64,000 nucleotides of DNA, taken from Bacteroidales bacterium. Its GTDB lineage: Bacteria; Bacteroidota; Bacteroidia; Bacteroidales; F082. Positions within the stretch are counted from its first letter, which is position 1. Each line of letters begins with the position of its first letter. Positions 35,981-45,049 of this stretch are shown here, piece by piece. Where the stretch lies: the NCBI GenBank assembly GCA_017549805.1, contig JAFYNJ010000008.1:1-64000 (forward strand), in the 5' to 3' direction. Made by a program: the position numbers and the translations under genes. Below the pieces are notes generated by a model that saw nothing but the letters and a program-made list of their open reading frames with translations, made no database searches and was not told the DNA's origin.

Positions 35981-38900
35981 CCGTGGCAGTTCTTGTACTT
36001 CTTGCCTGAACCGCAGGGGCACGGGTCATTGCGGCCCACCTTCTTCTCCACACGGATCGGCTGGGTGACCTCACGCTGCTGTGTGTTGCTGTGCGACTGC
36101 GTGAGCAGGTCGTTGCGCTGCTCCTTGATCTTGGAACGGTCGATGCCCCTGGCACGATGCTCACGAACATTGTCGGCATCTTGCACCGGAATATCCGCAC
36201 GCATCAAGAAGGAAATGACCTCCTCGTTGATCTTCTCGATCATGGCGCTAAACAGGTTGAACGACTCGAGTTTGTAAATCACCAACGGGTCTTTCTGCTC
36301 GTAAGTGGCGTTCTGCACCGACTCCTTCAGGTCGTCGAGCTCGCGGAGATGCTCTTTCCATGCATCGTCAATCAAACCTAATGTGATGCTCTTTTCGATG
36401 CAAAGGCTCACCTCGCGAGCGCCGTTCTCCACGGCTTTCTTGAGGTTGACGATGACATTCATGCCATGCTTGCCGTCGGTGATCGGGATGGCGATGTTCT
36501 CGAAGTGGGTCTCGCGCTCATATACGTTCTTGATGACCGGCATGGTCTTCTCGCCGATGATACGCGACTTCTCACGGTAATGTTCCAGAGCGGCGTCGAA
36601 GATCTTTTGCGACAAGTCGTCGGTTCTCGATCTGTCGAATTCCTCCTCGGTGAAAGGCACATCGATACCCATGGTGGCAAGCAAGTCCATCTTCAGGCCT
36701 TCGTAATCCTTGGCATCGCGGGCATCGTTCAAGATCTTTTCACCCAAATCGAACATCATGTTGTTGATGTCGATGGAGAGGCGTTCGCCGAAGAGGGCAT
36801 GGTGACGCTTGCTGTAGATTACAGTACGCTGCGAGTTCATCACGTCGTCATATTCGAGCAAGTGCTTACGCACGCCAAAGTGGTTCTCTTCAACCTTCTT
36901 CTGAGCCTTCTCAATCTGTTTGGTAATCATCGGGTGCTGGATGACCTCGCCTTCCTTCAGACCCAAACGGTCCATGAGAGGAGCGATACGCTCTGAACCG
37001 AACATACGCATCAGGTCGTCTTCCAACGAGACATAGAACTGGGAGCTACCCGGGTCGCCTTGACGACCGGAACGGCCTCTCAACTGTCTATCCACACGAC
37101 GGCTCTCATGACGCTCGGTGCCGATGATGGCGAGACCTCCTGCTTCCTTCACACCAGGTCCCAGTTTGATATCGGTACCACGGCCTGCCATGTTGGTGGC
37201 AATGGTCACGGTGCCTGCCTGACCGGCCTCGCGGACGATTTGTGCCTCCTTGAAGTGCAACTTGGCGTTCAACACATTATGCGGGATACCCTTGCGGGTC
37301 AACATACGGCTCAGCAACTCGGAGATCTCCACCGAGGTAGTACCCACCAGCACGGGACGGCCTGCCTTAATCAGGCTCTGGATCTCTTCAATGACGGCAT
37401 TGTATTTCTCACGCTTGGTCTTGTAGATCATGTCCTCCTGGTCGATACGGGCAATCGGCTTGTTGGTCGGGATGACCACCACGTCGAGCTTGTAGATATC
37501 CCAGAACTCGCCTGCTTCCGTCTCAGCGGTACCGGTCATACCGGCCAGCTTGTGATACATACGGAAGTAATTCTGCAAAGTGATGGTGGCGTAGGTCTGC
37601 GTGGCAGCTTCCACCTTCACGTTTTCCTTGGCTTCCACGGCTTGGTGCAAACCATCCGACCAACGGCGGCCTTCCATCACACGACCCGTCTGCTCATCCA
37701 CAATCTTGACCTTATTTTCCTGGATGATATAGTCTTTGTCTTTCTCAAACAAAGTATATGCCTTGAGCAACTGGCGAACGGTATGCAGACGCTCCGACTT
37801 TTCGGAGAAGTTACGCATCAGTTCAGCCTTGCGCAGCACCTTCTCGTCATTGGGAAGGTCCATGTGCTCCAACTCGGCAATCTCAGCGCCCACGTCGGGC
37901 ATCACGAAGAAGTCGGGGTTGTTGTAGGCAGCGCAAAGGGAATCGATACCCTTCTCAGTAAGATCGACGGTGTTGAGTTTCTCGTCGATGACAAAATACA
38001 ACTCATCATCAATGATATGCATGTTCTCACCGCGATTCTGCATGTAAAAGCCTTCGGTTTTTTGCAGCAAGGTCTTCATGCCTTCCTCGCTGAGGAACTT
38101 GATCAAGGCATTGTTTTTGGGCAGACCGCGATAGGCACGGAAGAGCAGGTCGGCACCATGGCTCTTCTGCTCGTCGGAAGAAGCCGGATTCGTCAGAATC
38201 GACTTGGCTTCAGCCAAGATGGTGGTGACCAGGCGCTTCTGACTGTCGTAGAGACGGACCACGTCGGGCTTCAGCTGGTCGAACTCCTGAAGGTCGCCAC
38301 GCGGTGTGGGACCGCTGATAATCAACGGCGTACGGGCATCGTCGATCAACACGGAGTCCACCTCGTCAACGATGGCGTAGTGATGCTTGCGCTGCACCAG
38401 CTCGTTGGGGTCGCCTGTCATGTTGTCACGCAGGTAGTCGAAACCAAACTCGTTGTTGGTACCATAGGTGATGTCGCACAGATAGGCGCGACGGCGTGCG
38501 GCGGAGTTGGGTTCGTGTTTGTCAATGCAATCCACGGTAAGGCCGAGGAACTCATACATGGCACCCATCCACTCGGAGTCACGCTTGGCCAGGTAGTCGT
38601 TCACGGTGACCACATGGACGCCTTTGCCTGCGAGGGCATTCAGATAAACCGGCAAGGTAGCCACGAGGGTCTTACCTTCACCAGTGGCCATCTCAGCGAT
38701 CTTACCTTGGTGCAATACAATACCGCCGATGATCTGGCAGTCGTAGTGGACCATATCCCAAGTGACCATGTTGCCGCCAGCCATCCATGAGTTCTTGTAG
38801 TAGGCTTTGTCGCCCTCAATGGTGATGTGCTCGTATTTGGCGGCCAGTTCACGGTCGAGGTCAGTTGCCATCACCTCCACGGTCTCATGCTCGCAGAAAT

Positions 38901-39258
38901 ATTTGGCAGCAGCTTTCACCACGGCAAAGGCCTGCGGTAGAATGTCGTTCAAGGCCTCCTCAATCTTGTCGAGCTCGCGTTTTTCGATCTTATCGACTTC
39001 GGTATAGATCTTTTCCTTTTCGTCGGGATCCATATCGGGATTGGCATCGACACGAGCCTTCAGCTCAGCGATTTCAGCCACCTCGGCAGCCGTCTTGTTT
39101 TTGATGTATTCTTGGAATTCCACCGTCTTGTGACGGATGGCGTCGATATCGAGTTTCACGATCTCGTCGTATGCGGCGAGTGTCTTTTGAAGTATAGGCT
39201 GCAGGGCCTTGTTATCGCGCGAGGCCTTGTCGCCGAAGAGCTTCTGAAAAAATCCCAT
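35959..39258 (-). CDS. secA: Preprotein translocase ATPase SecA
   Basis: The 1099-aa motor drives proteins through SecYEG. The ATG at 39258 ([10 protein letters not shown]) is the real start; a frame opening 87 bases earlier passes through repeat and promoter DNA. Walker A GEGKT is at 193-197, followed by the DEAD segment [19 protein letters not shown], the [13 protein letters not shown] motif and the C-terminal zinc motif [14 protein letters not shown]. An extra charged segment near residues 55-110 is typical of Bacteroidota SecA. The final residues EAEN come from the tandem repeat. The many T9SS substrates in this window depend on this Sec step. Confidence 0.97.
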   Translation of the reverse strand: MGFFQKLFGDKASRDNKALQPILQKTLAAYDEIVKLDIDAIRHKTVEFQEYIKNKTAAEVAEIAELKARVDANPDMDPDEKEKIYTEVDKIEKRELDKIEEALNDILPQAFAVVKAAAKYFCEHETVEVMATDLDRELAAKYEHITIEGDKAYYKNSWMAGGNMVTWDMVHYDCQIIGGIVLHQGKIAEMATGEGKTLVATLPVYLNALAGKGVHVVTVNDYLAKRDSEWMGAMYEFLGLTVDCIDKHEPNSAARRRAYLCDITYGTNNEFGFDYLRDNMTGDPNELVQRKHHYAIVDEVDSVLIDDARTPLIISGPTPRGDLQEFDQLKPDVVRLYDSQKRLVTTILAEAKSILTNPASSDEQKSHGADLLFRAYRGLPKNNALIKFLSEEGMKTLLQKTEGFYMQNRGENMHIIDDELYFVIDEKLNTVDLTEKGIDSLCAAYNNPDFFVMPDVGAEIAELEHMDLPNDEKVLRKAELMRNFSEKSERLHTVRQLLKAYTLFEKDKDYIIQENKVKIVDEQTGRVMEGRRWSDGLHQAVEAKENVKVEAATQTYATITLQNYFRMYHKLAGMTGTAETEAGEFWDIYKLDVVVIPTNKPIARIDQEDMIYKTKREKYNAVIEEIQSLIKAGRPVLVGTTSVEISELLSRMLTRKGIPHNVLNAKLHFKEAQIVREAGQAGTVTIATNMAGRGTDIKLGPGVKEAGGLAIIGTERHESRRVDRQLRGRSGRQGDPGSSQFYVSLEDDLMRMFGSERIAPLMDRLGLKEGEVIQHPMITKQIEKAQKKVEENHFGVRKHLLEYDDVMNSQRTVIYSKRHHALFGERLSIDINNMMFDLGEKILNDARDAKDYEGLKMDLLATMGIDVPFTEEEFDRSRTDDLSQKIFDAALEHYREKSRIIGEKTMPVIKNVYERETHFENIAIPITDGKHGMNVIVNLKKAVENGAREVSLCIEKSITLGLIDDAWKEHLRELDDLKESVQNATYEQKDPLVIYKLESFNLFSAMIEKINEEVISFLMRADIPVQDADNVREHRARGIDRSKIKEQRNDLLTQSHSNTQQREVTQPIRVEKKVGRNDPCPCGSGKKYKNCHGKLEAEN

Positions 39259-39263
39259 TGTAT

Positions 39264-39298
39264 CAGTTTGTAGTTTGAAGTTTGTAGTTTGCAGTAAA
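39264..39298. repeat. 7-base-period repeat in the secA leader
   Basis: CAGTTTG, TAGTTTG, AAGTTTG, TAGTTTG, CAGTAAA, between the -7 element and the start codon. Confidence 0.9.
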
Positions 39299-39325
39299 AT
39301 GGTTTGCCTATTGGCAAATTTCGTG

Positions 39326-39333
39326 CAAAGGTA
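39326..39333 (-). promoter_or_regulatory. -7 element of secA
   Basis: TACCTTTG on the minus strand, 67 bases before the secA start. No clear -33 box. Confidence 0.65.
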
Positions 39334-39387
39334 CGGTTTTTCCATTAAATATGGAAATATAGGACAAAAAGTCAGAAAAGAGGAATC

Positions 39388-41019
39388 TTATTTCGTTAAC
39401 ACCACTCGTTTGGTGGCAACACCATTTGTGGTTTCAATTCGAATCAGATAAATACCTGAATCATATCCGTCAAAGTCAAACGTGAATTCGTCGCCGTTGA
39501 CTGGACTATCATAAACGCCCTGACCTAACATGTTGCTGACAACAATGTGGCTTAGGCCTTCCGACACGATAACAATCTTGTCTGAGGTGGGATTTGGATA
39601 AATAGACGTTTCAGTAAAATCTTGACCCTCGTTGACGGAGACACAATCTTGTTCAATATAATTGAAGTAATTCGCCCAATCGGAAGCTTCGTATGCCTCT
39701 TTGGCACCGCAACTCACTTCAAGCTGTGGCATACCATGATGAAAAGAATTATTGATCGTAGGGGGATTGGGATTATTACTAAAAACAATATCTAATCCGA
39801 CACAACCCATAAAGGCGCCAACCCCAATGGATTGGATGGATTCAGGGATGACAAACAATCCCGGAAACTCAACGCCGTAAAACGCAACATCACCGATTGC
39901 AGTAACAGATTCGGGAATGACTGTTCCCTTGCATCCAAAAACAATAGTGTTTGTATAACTGTCCACAATGGCATTGCAATCATCTCTCGAATCATATAAA
40001 GGATTGTCCTCGTCAACAACGATTCGTTCAAAGTTGTTATTCTTAAAAGCCTCATCAAAAAGTGATAACAAAGAGCTTCCAACAGTCAATGAGCTGAATC
40101 CACTACAATTCGCAAAAGCCAATGGCCAAATTTCGACAACCGAGTTGGGAATGACCAAATCACCTACAAAACCGAGGCATCCATAGAAGGCTTCGTCCTT
40201 TATCGTCTCAACAGAATTACTAATGGTTAAAGAATTGAACCCTCTGCAATTCTCAAAAGCGTTAGAACCCAATTCTATTACTGAATCGGGAATGACCAAA
40301 TCACCCGTGAGACCTTCACATCCAGAAAAAGCGCCATCACCTATTTCAGTTACTGTATTTGGAATGACCAAATTACCTATGAGATTACGACAATTGGAAA
40401 AAGCGCCACTTCCTATTATTTCAACTGCGTTTCCAATGGATAAGATTCCATCAAAGCCTTCACAATCACCGAAAGCACCTTCACCTATTTCTGTAATTGA
40501 ACTCGGAATAATCAAATCACCCGTAAGGCTACTGCAAAAAGCAAACGCACCATTTCCTAGTGTTGTCACAGAATTGGGAATCACCAATCCACCAACAAGG
40601 TTGACGCATTCATCAAACGCCGCGTCCCCAATTCTTTCAACAGAATTCCCTAAGACTAACGAGCCGTTGAAACCCGTACAAAACTTAAATGCGCTTTGGC
40701 CTATTTCAATCACAGAGTTGGGGATCACCAAATCACCTATTAAATGATAGCACCCCACGAAAGCATCTTCCCCAATTGCAGTGACCGTATAATTATGCCC
40801 TTCATGCGAAACCGATTCAGGAATGGTCAAAACCCCATAAGCATTTTGGCCATTCACATGACCCATAACGGTTACTTTGTATCCACTACGGATAGCGTAG
40901 ATTAAATTGCCTTCTTCGAAAGTGTTTTGCGAATACCCAGTTTCAATCCCTAACATGCTCAGTGCCAAAACAATCAAAACGGTACGCATCACCATTTTAG
41001 AACGTAAAGATTGTTTCAT
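39388..41019 (-). CDS. BspA-type leucine-rich repeat protein with T9SS sorting domain
   Basis: The 543-aa protein has an N-terminal signal region starting at the ATG at 41019 (MKQSLRSKM, hydrophobic core, GYSQ). Residues about 60-440 are LRR_5 units of the pattern GDLVIPNSVxEIGxxAFxxC. The last 80 residues are a type A T9SS domain: SIYPNPTSDKIVI, SNMLGQGVY, YDSGIYLIRIETTNG, KRVVLTK. It is therefore exported to the surface by Sec then T9SS. It shares the LRR type with the protein at 338-5467, but the C-terminal signal differs. Adhesion is the usual role of BspA proteins; the ligand is unknown. Confidence 0.92.
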   Translation of the reverse strand: MKQSLRSKMVMRTVLIVLALSMLGIETGYSQNTFEEGNLIYAIRSGYKVTVMGHVNGQNAYGVLTIPESVSHEGHNYTVTAIGEDAFVGCYHLIGDLVIPNSVIEIGQSAFKFCTGFNGSLVLGNSVERIGDAAFDECVNLVGGLVIPNSVTTLGNGAFAFCSSLTGDLIIPSSITEIGEGAFGDCEGFDGILSIGNAVEIIGSGAFSNCRNLIGNLVIPNTVTEIGDGAFSGCEGLTGDLVIPDSVIELGSNAFENCRGFNSLTISNSVETIKDEAFYGCLGFVGDLVIPNSVVEIWPLAFANCSGFSSLTVGSSLLSLFDEAFKNNNFERIVVDEDNPLYDSRDDCNAIVDSYTNTIVFGCKGTVIPESVTAIGDVAFYGVEFPGLFVIPESIQSIGVGAFMGCVGLDIVFSNNPNPPTINNSFHHGMPQLEVSCGAKEAYEASDWANYFNYIEQDCVSVNEGQDFTETSIYPNPTSDKIVIVSEGLSHIVVSNMLGQGVYDSPVNGDEFTFDFDGYDSGIYLIRIETTNGVATKRVVLTK

Positions 41020-41044
41020 GATGACAATATTTAATAATGGATTG

Positions 41045-41075
41045 CAAATATAAGAAATAGCAAGCAATCCAGCAA
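41045..41075 (-). promoter_or_regulatory. Promoter of the BspA/T9SS gene
   Basis: Minus strand: TTG (41073-41075), 20 bases, TATATTTG (41045-41052), 25 bases before the start at 41019. Confidence 0.65.
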
Positions 41076-41097
41076 TATTAATCGGTCTTTTTTGAAA

Positions 41098-42396
41098 TCA
41101 AAAAGTGCTTTCCAGAATGCCTTGAACATACTCACCGAGGGTCTGGTCGGGCGAAGGTGCCGGGGCTATGCCAATCTTGGTGCCTTTGTTGATGATGAAA
41201 TACTCTGGGAAGGTGCGCACCTCGTATTGCTCGAGCAAGAGGATGTCATTGCCGAGATTGAGCAACGGCCAGTCGTAATGATGTTCCTCAAAGCGTTTGC
41301 GGTGGCTCGAGAGCTGGTCCTTGGTGGTGATGGTAATGAGCTGTACCTGGTCCTGCCATTGGTGATGAAGGTCGGCCAACACCTCAAACTGATGTTCCAC
41401 CGTACGAGAAGTGCCCTCGACGAATTGCAGCACCACCACCTTATCCTTGAAATCGGATAGTTTCACGGTATTGCCAGCAAGGTTCTTCAACGCAAAATCC
41501 AAAGCAGGAGCTCCTGGGGCGAGCTTATCGAAACGAGCCAGCATATTCGTCACCATCTTTTTGGTTTCCGCATAACTGCTCTTGTCCTTCACGACTTGAA
41601 GCTGCTTCTTGATGCCGCCCCTAAGTCGGGGAATCTCGCTGTAATAAGCACTCCTCAGATGATAAATCTTAATCAGTTCGGCAAGGCGGGGATTACGTGC
41701 CTTGAACTCCTCCGTCACTTCATAGTTCTTGAAAAGATCCTTGAGCAGATCCATGTATGCCTGGCAGTTGTATAGCACCGGCTTGCCATCATAGTATTCC
41801 TTGATAACTTTCTGACCGCCATCGGCATTCACCGCCATTTGGATGGATGCAATCTTATATGTGTTCTGCTGGATGACATATTCGTTCTTGATGTCCATCT
41901 CCGAATCGATGGTCGCCCTGATGGAGTCGAGATAACGCAACTGACGGCGACGGAACAACTCGTCGAAATAGTTCAGCACATAGCCGTTGATGATCTCCTC
42001 CGACAAGATCAGCTGCCTGTAAACGCCCTTGTCGGTAGCGGTCTTCACACGCAACGTCGGTGATTCGCGGTCGAAATAGGAAGCTCGAGGATCTGGATCA
42101 GGAACGGTGATGCTTACCTCGTAAGAAGCGCCCGGACACACCACTATATCGACACCTTCGAGGCCAACGACGATGCTGGCCGACATGATCTTGTTCACCT
42201 CGCCTTCAAGAAGGAAGAACCCCTTGTCGTCGGAAGAAGTCTCGGCGATACAAGTTTCATGCATGTTCAGCAAATCGTCATAGACCATCAAGCGCACCAA
42301 GGTCTGCGGCTTGTTGACACGGCCGGAAACGGTGACATTCTGAGCCATGACGAACAAGGCTGGGAATAGGAAAAACAATACTATTATACGTTTCAT
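41098..42396 (-). CDS. Secreted thioredoxin-fold (TlpA/AhpC-like) protein lacking the redox cysteines
   Basis: The 432-aa protein has a signal peptide (ending VMAQ). The N-terminal DUF4369-like beta domain (VTVSGRVNKPQTLVRLMVYD) and helical middle are typical of Bacteroidota TlpA-type proteins. The C-terminal domain (from about residue 295, APALDFALKNLAGNTVKLSDF) has the thioredoxin fold order, with VVVLQFVEGTSRTVEHQFE where active enzymes have WxxWCxxC, and a cis-proline-like FPEYFIINKG. Both catalytic cysteines are absent, so a thiol-disulfide reaction is not expected. A binding or structural role is inferred. Confidence 0.82.
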   Translation of the reverse strand: MKRIIVLFFLFPALFVMAQNVTVSGRVNKPQTLVRLMVYDDLLNMHETCIAETSSDDKGFFLLEGEVNKIMSASIVVGLEGVDIVVCPGASYEVSITVPDPDPRASYFDRESPTLRVKTATDKGVYRQLILSEEIINGYVLNYFDELFRRRQLRYLDSIRATIDSEMDIKNEYVIQQNTYKIASIQMAVNADGGQKVIKEYYDGKPVLYNCQAYMDLLKDLFKNYEVTEEFKARNPRLAELIKIYHLRSAYYSEIPRLRGGIKKQLQVVKDKSSYAETKKMVTNMLARFDKLAPGAPALDFALKNLAGNTVKLSDFKDKVVVLQFVEGTSRTVEHQFEVLADLHHQWQDQVQLITITTKDQLSSHRKRFEEHHYDWPLLNLGNDILLLEQYEVRTFPEYFIINKGTKIGIAPAPSPDQTLGEYVQGILESTF

Positions 42397-42411
42397 CTAT
42401 CTATAGAGCTA

Positions 42412-42429
42412 GCATCCCTGACGGGATGC
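42412..42429. repeat. Short inverted repeat downstream of the thioredoxin-like gene
   Basis: GCATCCC, TGAC, GGGATGC: a 7-base stem with tetraloop between coaD and the thioredoxin-like gene, directly next to a heptamer tract. It may be a dispersed palindrome or weak terminator on the plus strand. Confidence 0.5.
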
Positions 42430-42464
42430 CTTCTGTTTTCTTACTTCTGTCTCCTGACTTCTTC
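42430..42464. repeat. 7-base-period repeat at the coaD 3' end
   Basis: CTTCTGT, TTTCTTA, CTTCTGT, CTCCTGA, CTTCTTC. It contains the coaD stop (complement of 42441-42443) and encodes its last residues. Confidence 0.75.
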
Positions 42465-42920
42465 CAAATCCACCTCTTCTGGGACGAACTTGGAAGTGTC
42501 CCCTCCGTTCTTGTAGATGTCACGAACCACGCTGGAACTCACGCCCACCAACTCGCTCTCGGTCAGCAAAAACACCGTTTCCAGCTCGGGATGGAGTCGT
42601 TTGTTGGCATGACAGATCATGTTCTCATACTCGAAGTCGCTGCCGCTGCGGAGGCCACGGATGATGAACCGTGCACCCACCTTTTTGCAGAAGTCGGCGG
42701 TGAGACCGTCGTAACTCTCCACAATGATATTAGGATAGTCGGCAAAGACGGCTTTAGCCCATTTGATGCGGTTCTCCAAAGGGAAGGTGGAACGTTTCTC
42801 CATGTTGACGCCGACGGCGACATAGATGATGTCGAACATCGGAAGGGCCCTCAAAACGATGGAGCGGTGTCCAAGGGTGATGGGGTCGAAGGATCCAGGA
42901 AATACGGCAATTCTTTTCAT
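42441..42920 (-). CDS. coaD: Phosphopantetheine adenylyltransferase
   Basis: The 159-aa hexameric nucleotidyltransferase joins AMP to 4'-phosphopantetheine, the step before CoaE. The signature PGSFDPITLGH (8-18, with His18 contacting ATP), FIIRGLRSGSDFEYE and the C-terminal SELVGVSSSVVRD are all present. The length is normal. The C-terminus EEVRRQK is encoded within a 7-base-period repeat. It lies between the thioredoxin-like gene and the Nudix gene on the same strand. A dispersed hairpin element lies just upstream. Confidence 0.96.
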   Translation of the reverse strand: MKRIAVFPGSFDPITLGHRSIVLRALPMFDIIYVAVGVNMEKRSTFPLENRIKWAKAVFADYPNIIVESYDGLTADFCKKVGARFIIRGLRSGSDFEYENMICHANKRLHPELETVFLLTESELVGVSSSVVRDIYKNGGDTSKFVPEEVDLEEVRRQK

Positions 42921-42947
42921 AATATAGTTCGTTTGTCAATTTATTCC

Positions 42948-42975
42948 GTAGGGGCGGACCTATGTGTCCGCCCTA
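42948..42975. repeat. Dispersed hairpin element, copy 1
   Basis: GTAGGGGCGGAC, CTAT, GTGTCCGCCC: an 8-base perfect stem (42952-42959 with 42966-42973). It supplies the Nudix stop codon. A second copy at 44748-44773 differs by paired changes that keep the stem. Confidence 0.85.
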
Positions 42976-43599
42976 TTCGTTCAATGTTTGTTTTAATTCA
43001 TCCCCCAATGTTTCGGCAATGGAACGATAGGTGTTTTTCAAAAACCATTCCAAATCGAAGGCGCCAAGGAAAGTCACCTCGGTAATGTCCTCGTCGAGTT
43101 GGGGCGCGACATGGCTATCATCGGAGGCAGACATCAGAAACCATGAGGTTTGCTTCAGCCGCCATTCATCGTTATAGAGATAGCAATGCCAAGAAGAAGG
43201 CAACTGGCGAAGGATTTCCAACCCTGCCAAGCCCGTCTCCTCCTCCACTTCACGCAAGGCGGCATCGGCGACTTCCTCGCCGTCCTTGACATGCCCCTTG
43301 GGCAAGTCGGGGATGCCGTGGCGCTGGATGGCGGCAAACTGGCCGTCGGCCAGCACCACGCCACCTGCCGCAGGCGCCATAACAAAGGTACGGCACAGGG
43401 CAGCCGACAAGACTTCTGGACTGACATGGTCGATGACCACATCCTCATTGAGGTTCACAATGAGCCACTGACGAAGAAAATTATGGATTTTTTCAACTTC
43501 GTATGTCTCTAATTGTTGGGAAGTTGCGTCCAAATTCAGATCTTTTTCCTCGATATTCGGAAAAACCAATGCCCGATGTTCGTAGAATATTTTGTACAT
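42973..43599 (-). CDS. Nudix hydrolase
   Basis: The 208-aa protein starts at the ATG at 43599 (MYKIFYEHRALVF). An N-terminal extension of about 80 residues precedes the Nudix domain. The Nudix box is complete: GHVKDGEEVADAALREVEEE and TGL, fitting GX5EX7REUXEEXGU. PAAGGVVLADGQFAAIQRHG is the strand before it. Nudix enzymes hydrolyse nucleoside diphosphate derivatives; the exact substrate cannot be read from sequence. The stop codon lies inside a dispersed hairpin, so the original C-terminus may have been altered. It is divergent from pyrE. Confidence 0.9.
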   Translation of the reverse strand: MYKIFYEHRALVFPNIEEKDLNLDATSQQLETYEVEKIHNFLRQWLIVNLNEDVVIDHVSPEVLSAALCRTFVMAPAAGGVVLADGQFAAIQRHGIPDLPKGHVKDGEEVADAALREVEEETGLAGLEILRQLPSSWHCYLYNDEWRLKQTSWFLMSASDDSHVAPQLDEDITEVTFLGAFDLEWFLKNTYRSIAETLGDELKQTLNE

Positions 43600-43602
43600 T
43601 TG
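43595..43602 (+). promoter_or_regulatory. -7 element for pyrE
   Basis: TACATTTG lies 44 bases before the pyrE start and overlaps the Nudix start codon, so transcription in one direction may hinder the other. Confidence 0.55.
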
Positions 43603-43630
43603 TAACCTGAATAAAACGTATTTCAAACCG

Positions 43631-43638
43631 CAAAATTA
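43631..43638 (-). promoter_or_regulatory. -7 element for the Nudix gene
   Basis: TAATTTTG on the minus strand, 31 bases before the start at 43599. It lies inside the pyrE leader. Confidence 0.55.
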
Positions 43639-43646
43639 TACAATTT

Positions 43647-44291
43647 ATGAAATATGACGACTCCGCGCTGATGTTAGCAACGCATCTTTTGCAAATCAAA
43701 GCCGTAAAACTCAGTCCCAAACAACCCTTTACTTGGGCCTCGGGTTTGCATAGCCCCATTTATTGCGACAACCGCGTCACCTTGTCGTATCCCATGGTTA
43801 GGACCTTCATCCGCCAGCAGTTTGTGGAGCAGCTGATGCAGCGTTACGGCAAACCAGACGTCATCGCAGGCGTGGCCACAGGCGGCATCGCCCAAGGTGC
43901 ATTGGTGGCACAGGAACTGGGACTTCCCTTTGCATACGTTCGTTCCGAGAAAAAATCGCATGGCATGCAAAACCAAATCGAAGGCGTCATCGAATCGGGC
44001 CAGTCGGTGATCGTCATCGAGGACCTCGTCTCCACGGGCAAGTCGAGCTTGCTGGCCGTTGACGCACTCCGCGAGGCAGGCGCCAACGTCAAGGGCATGC
44101 TCGCCATCTTCACCTACCAGCTACAGTCGGCGGCCGACAACTTCCTTGCAAAGGATTGCCCGTTGTTCACCTTGACCAACTATGAGACGTTGATTTACAA
44201 GGCTATCGAAGAGAAATACATCACCGAGGAAGACCAAGCCTCCCTGCTTGAATGGCGCAAGGATCCGCAAGCTTGGTCGGACAAGCATTAA
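43647..44291 (+). CDS. pyrE: Orotate phosphoribosyltransferase
   Basis: The 214-aa enzyme makes orotidine 5'-phosphate from orotate and PRPP in pyrimidine synthesis. The PRPP-binding motif VIVIEDLVSTGKS occupies residues 121-133. GVATGGIAQGALVAQELGLP and YVRSEKKSHG form the catalytic loop region. FTWASGLHSPIYCDNR is the N-terminal orotate site. The length is normal. It stands alone in plus orientation, its stop overlapping convergent birA by four bases. Confidence 0.97.
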   Translation: MKYDDSALMLATHLLQIKAVKLSPKQPFTWASGLHSPIYCDNRVTLSYPMVRTFIRQQFVEQLMQRYGKPDVIAGVATGGIAQGALVAQELGLPFAYVRSEKKSHGMQNQIEGVIESGQSVIVIEDLVSTGKSSLLAVDALREAGANVKGMLAIFTYQLQSAADNFLAKDCPLFTLTNYETLIYKAIEEKYITEEDQASLLEWRKDPQAWSDKH

Positions 44292-45049
44292 AGAAACTTG
44301 ATTTCTTTGACATCGTAAACACGGCTTTTCCCGTCTTCGTTCACGACTTTCAACCTTCCAAATTCATCGATTCCGTCAACATAACGTTTGACGGTTCCTT
44401 CGTCGGTCTCAAAAAGCCCCCACTGGTGGTAGCGATACAAACGACTTAGATAGTCTTCCTTGATTTTGGCTACGCCTTCAGCCGTTCGCAACAACTGAAT
44501 CCGTTGATCCACGGACGCCACCAGCTGATGCAATAGGGGCTCCAATTCCACCTCTTCTCCCAAGATCATCTTCATCGAGATCGGATGTGTAGGCCAGTCT
44601 TTGAATTGCATCTGATTGACATTCAAACCAATGCCAATCACCGAAACACCCATATCAACACCATGAATCGTGCTATTGATCAAAATGCCGCATAGTTTCC
44701 GATTTTCAAACAACAAATCATTGGGCCATTTCACCGTCAACATCCCTGTAGGGGCAGACCCATGTGTCTGCCCAACAATGATTGCATCCAGCACATCGAG
44801 AATGCCCAAAGGCACCGCTTGCGACAACAAGAACTGGTCGGCTGCTTTCATGAACGACAAGTCAGCGCCCATGCTAAAAGTCAAGTTTTCACCCGGTTTA
44901 CTCTCCCAAACATTGGAAGCCATGCCCTTGCCAGCGGTCTGCTCTCGAGCACAAACCACCAAGCCCACCCTTTCCTTTTCAGGCTTTTCTAGCAGGTGGG
45001 CATTCGTTGAGTCGACACTATCAAGATAGAGGATTCGGTATGGCATCAT
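44288..45049 (-). CDS. birA: Biotin--[acetyl-CoA-carboxylase] ligase (short BirA without HTH)
   Basis: The enzyme (about 253 aa) activates biotin and attaches it to carboxylase carrier domains. YLDSVDSTNAHL, the nucleotide loop TAGKGMASNVW, LTVKWPNDLLF, KLCGILI and VIGIGLNVN are all present. There is no N-terminal helix-turn-helix, so it does not act as a repressor. The ATG at 45049 overlaps the stop of the upstream gene (ATGA), with a second ATG at 45046. Residues about 93-102 (GQTHGSAPTG), just before the KWPNDLL strand, are encoded by a dispersed hairpin inserted in frame. The nearby active-site segments remain intact. Confidence 0.93.
   Translation of the reverse strand: MMPYRILYLDSVDSTNAHLLEKPEKERVGLVVCAREQTAGKGMASNVWESKPGENLTFSMGADLSFMKAADQFLLSQAVPLGILDVLDAIIVGQTHGSAPTGMLTVKWPNDLLFENRKLCGILINSTIHGVDMGVSVIGIGLNVNQMQFKDWPTHPISMKMILGEEVELEPLLHQLVASVDQRIQLLRTAEGVAKIKEDYLSRLYRYHQWGLFETDEGTVKRYVDGIDEFGRLKVVNEDGKSRVYDVKEIKFL
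44748..44773. repeat. Dispersed hairpin element, copy 2, inside birA
   Basis: GTAGGGGCAGAC, CCAT, GTGTCTGCCC: stem 44752-44759 with 44766-44773. It differs from copy 1 at one stem pair (G-C replaced by A-T) and in the loop. Confidence 0.9.

Noticed and set aside
37060-38790. A 576-codon open frame on the plus strand
   Set aside because: It lies wholly antisense to secA, whose domains are complete. Its translation shows no domain and is a codon-usage shadow.
39259-39345. N-terminal extension of SecA
   Set aside because: It is translated repeat and promoter sequence. Family members begin with MGFFQKLFG-like residues at 39258.
42426-43085. A 219-codon plus-strand frame antisense to coaD and the Nudix gene
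   Set aside because: It has the typical peptide of a dispersed hairpin (GADLCVRP) and no coding evidence.
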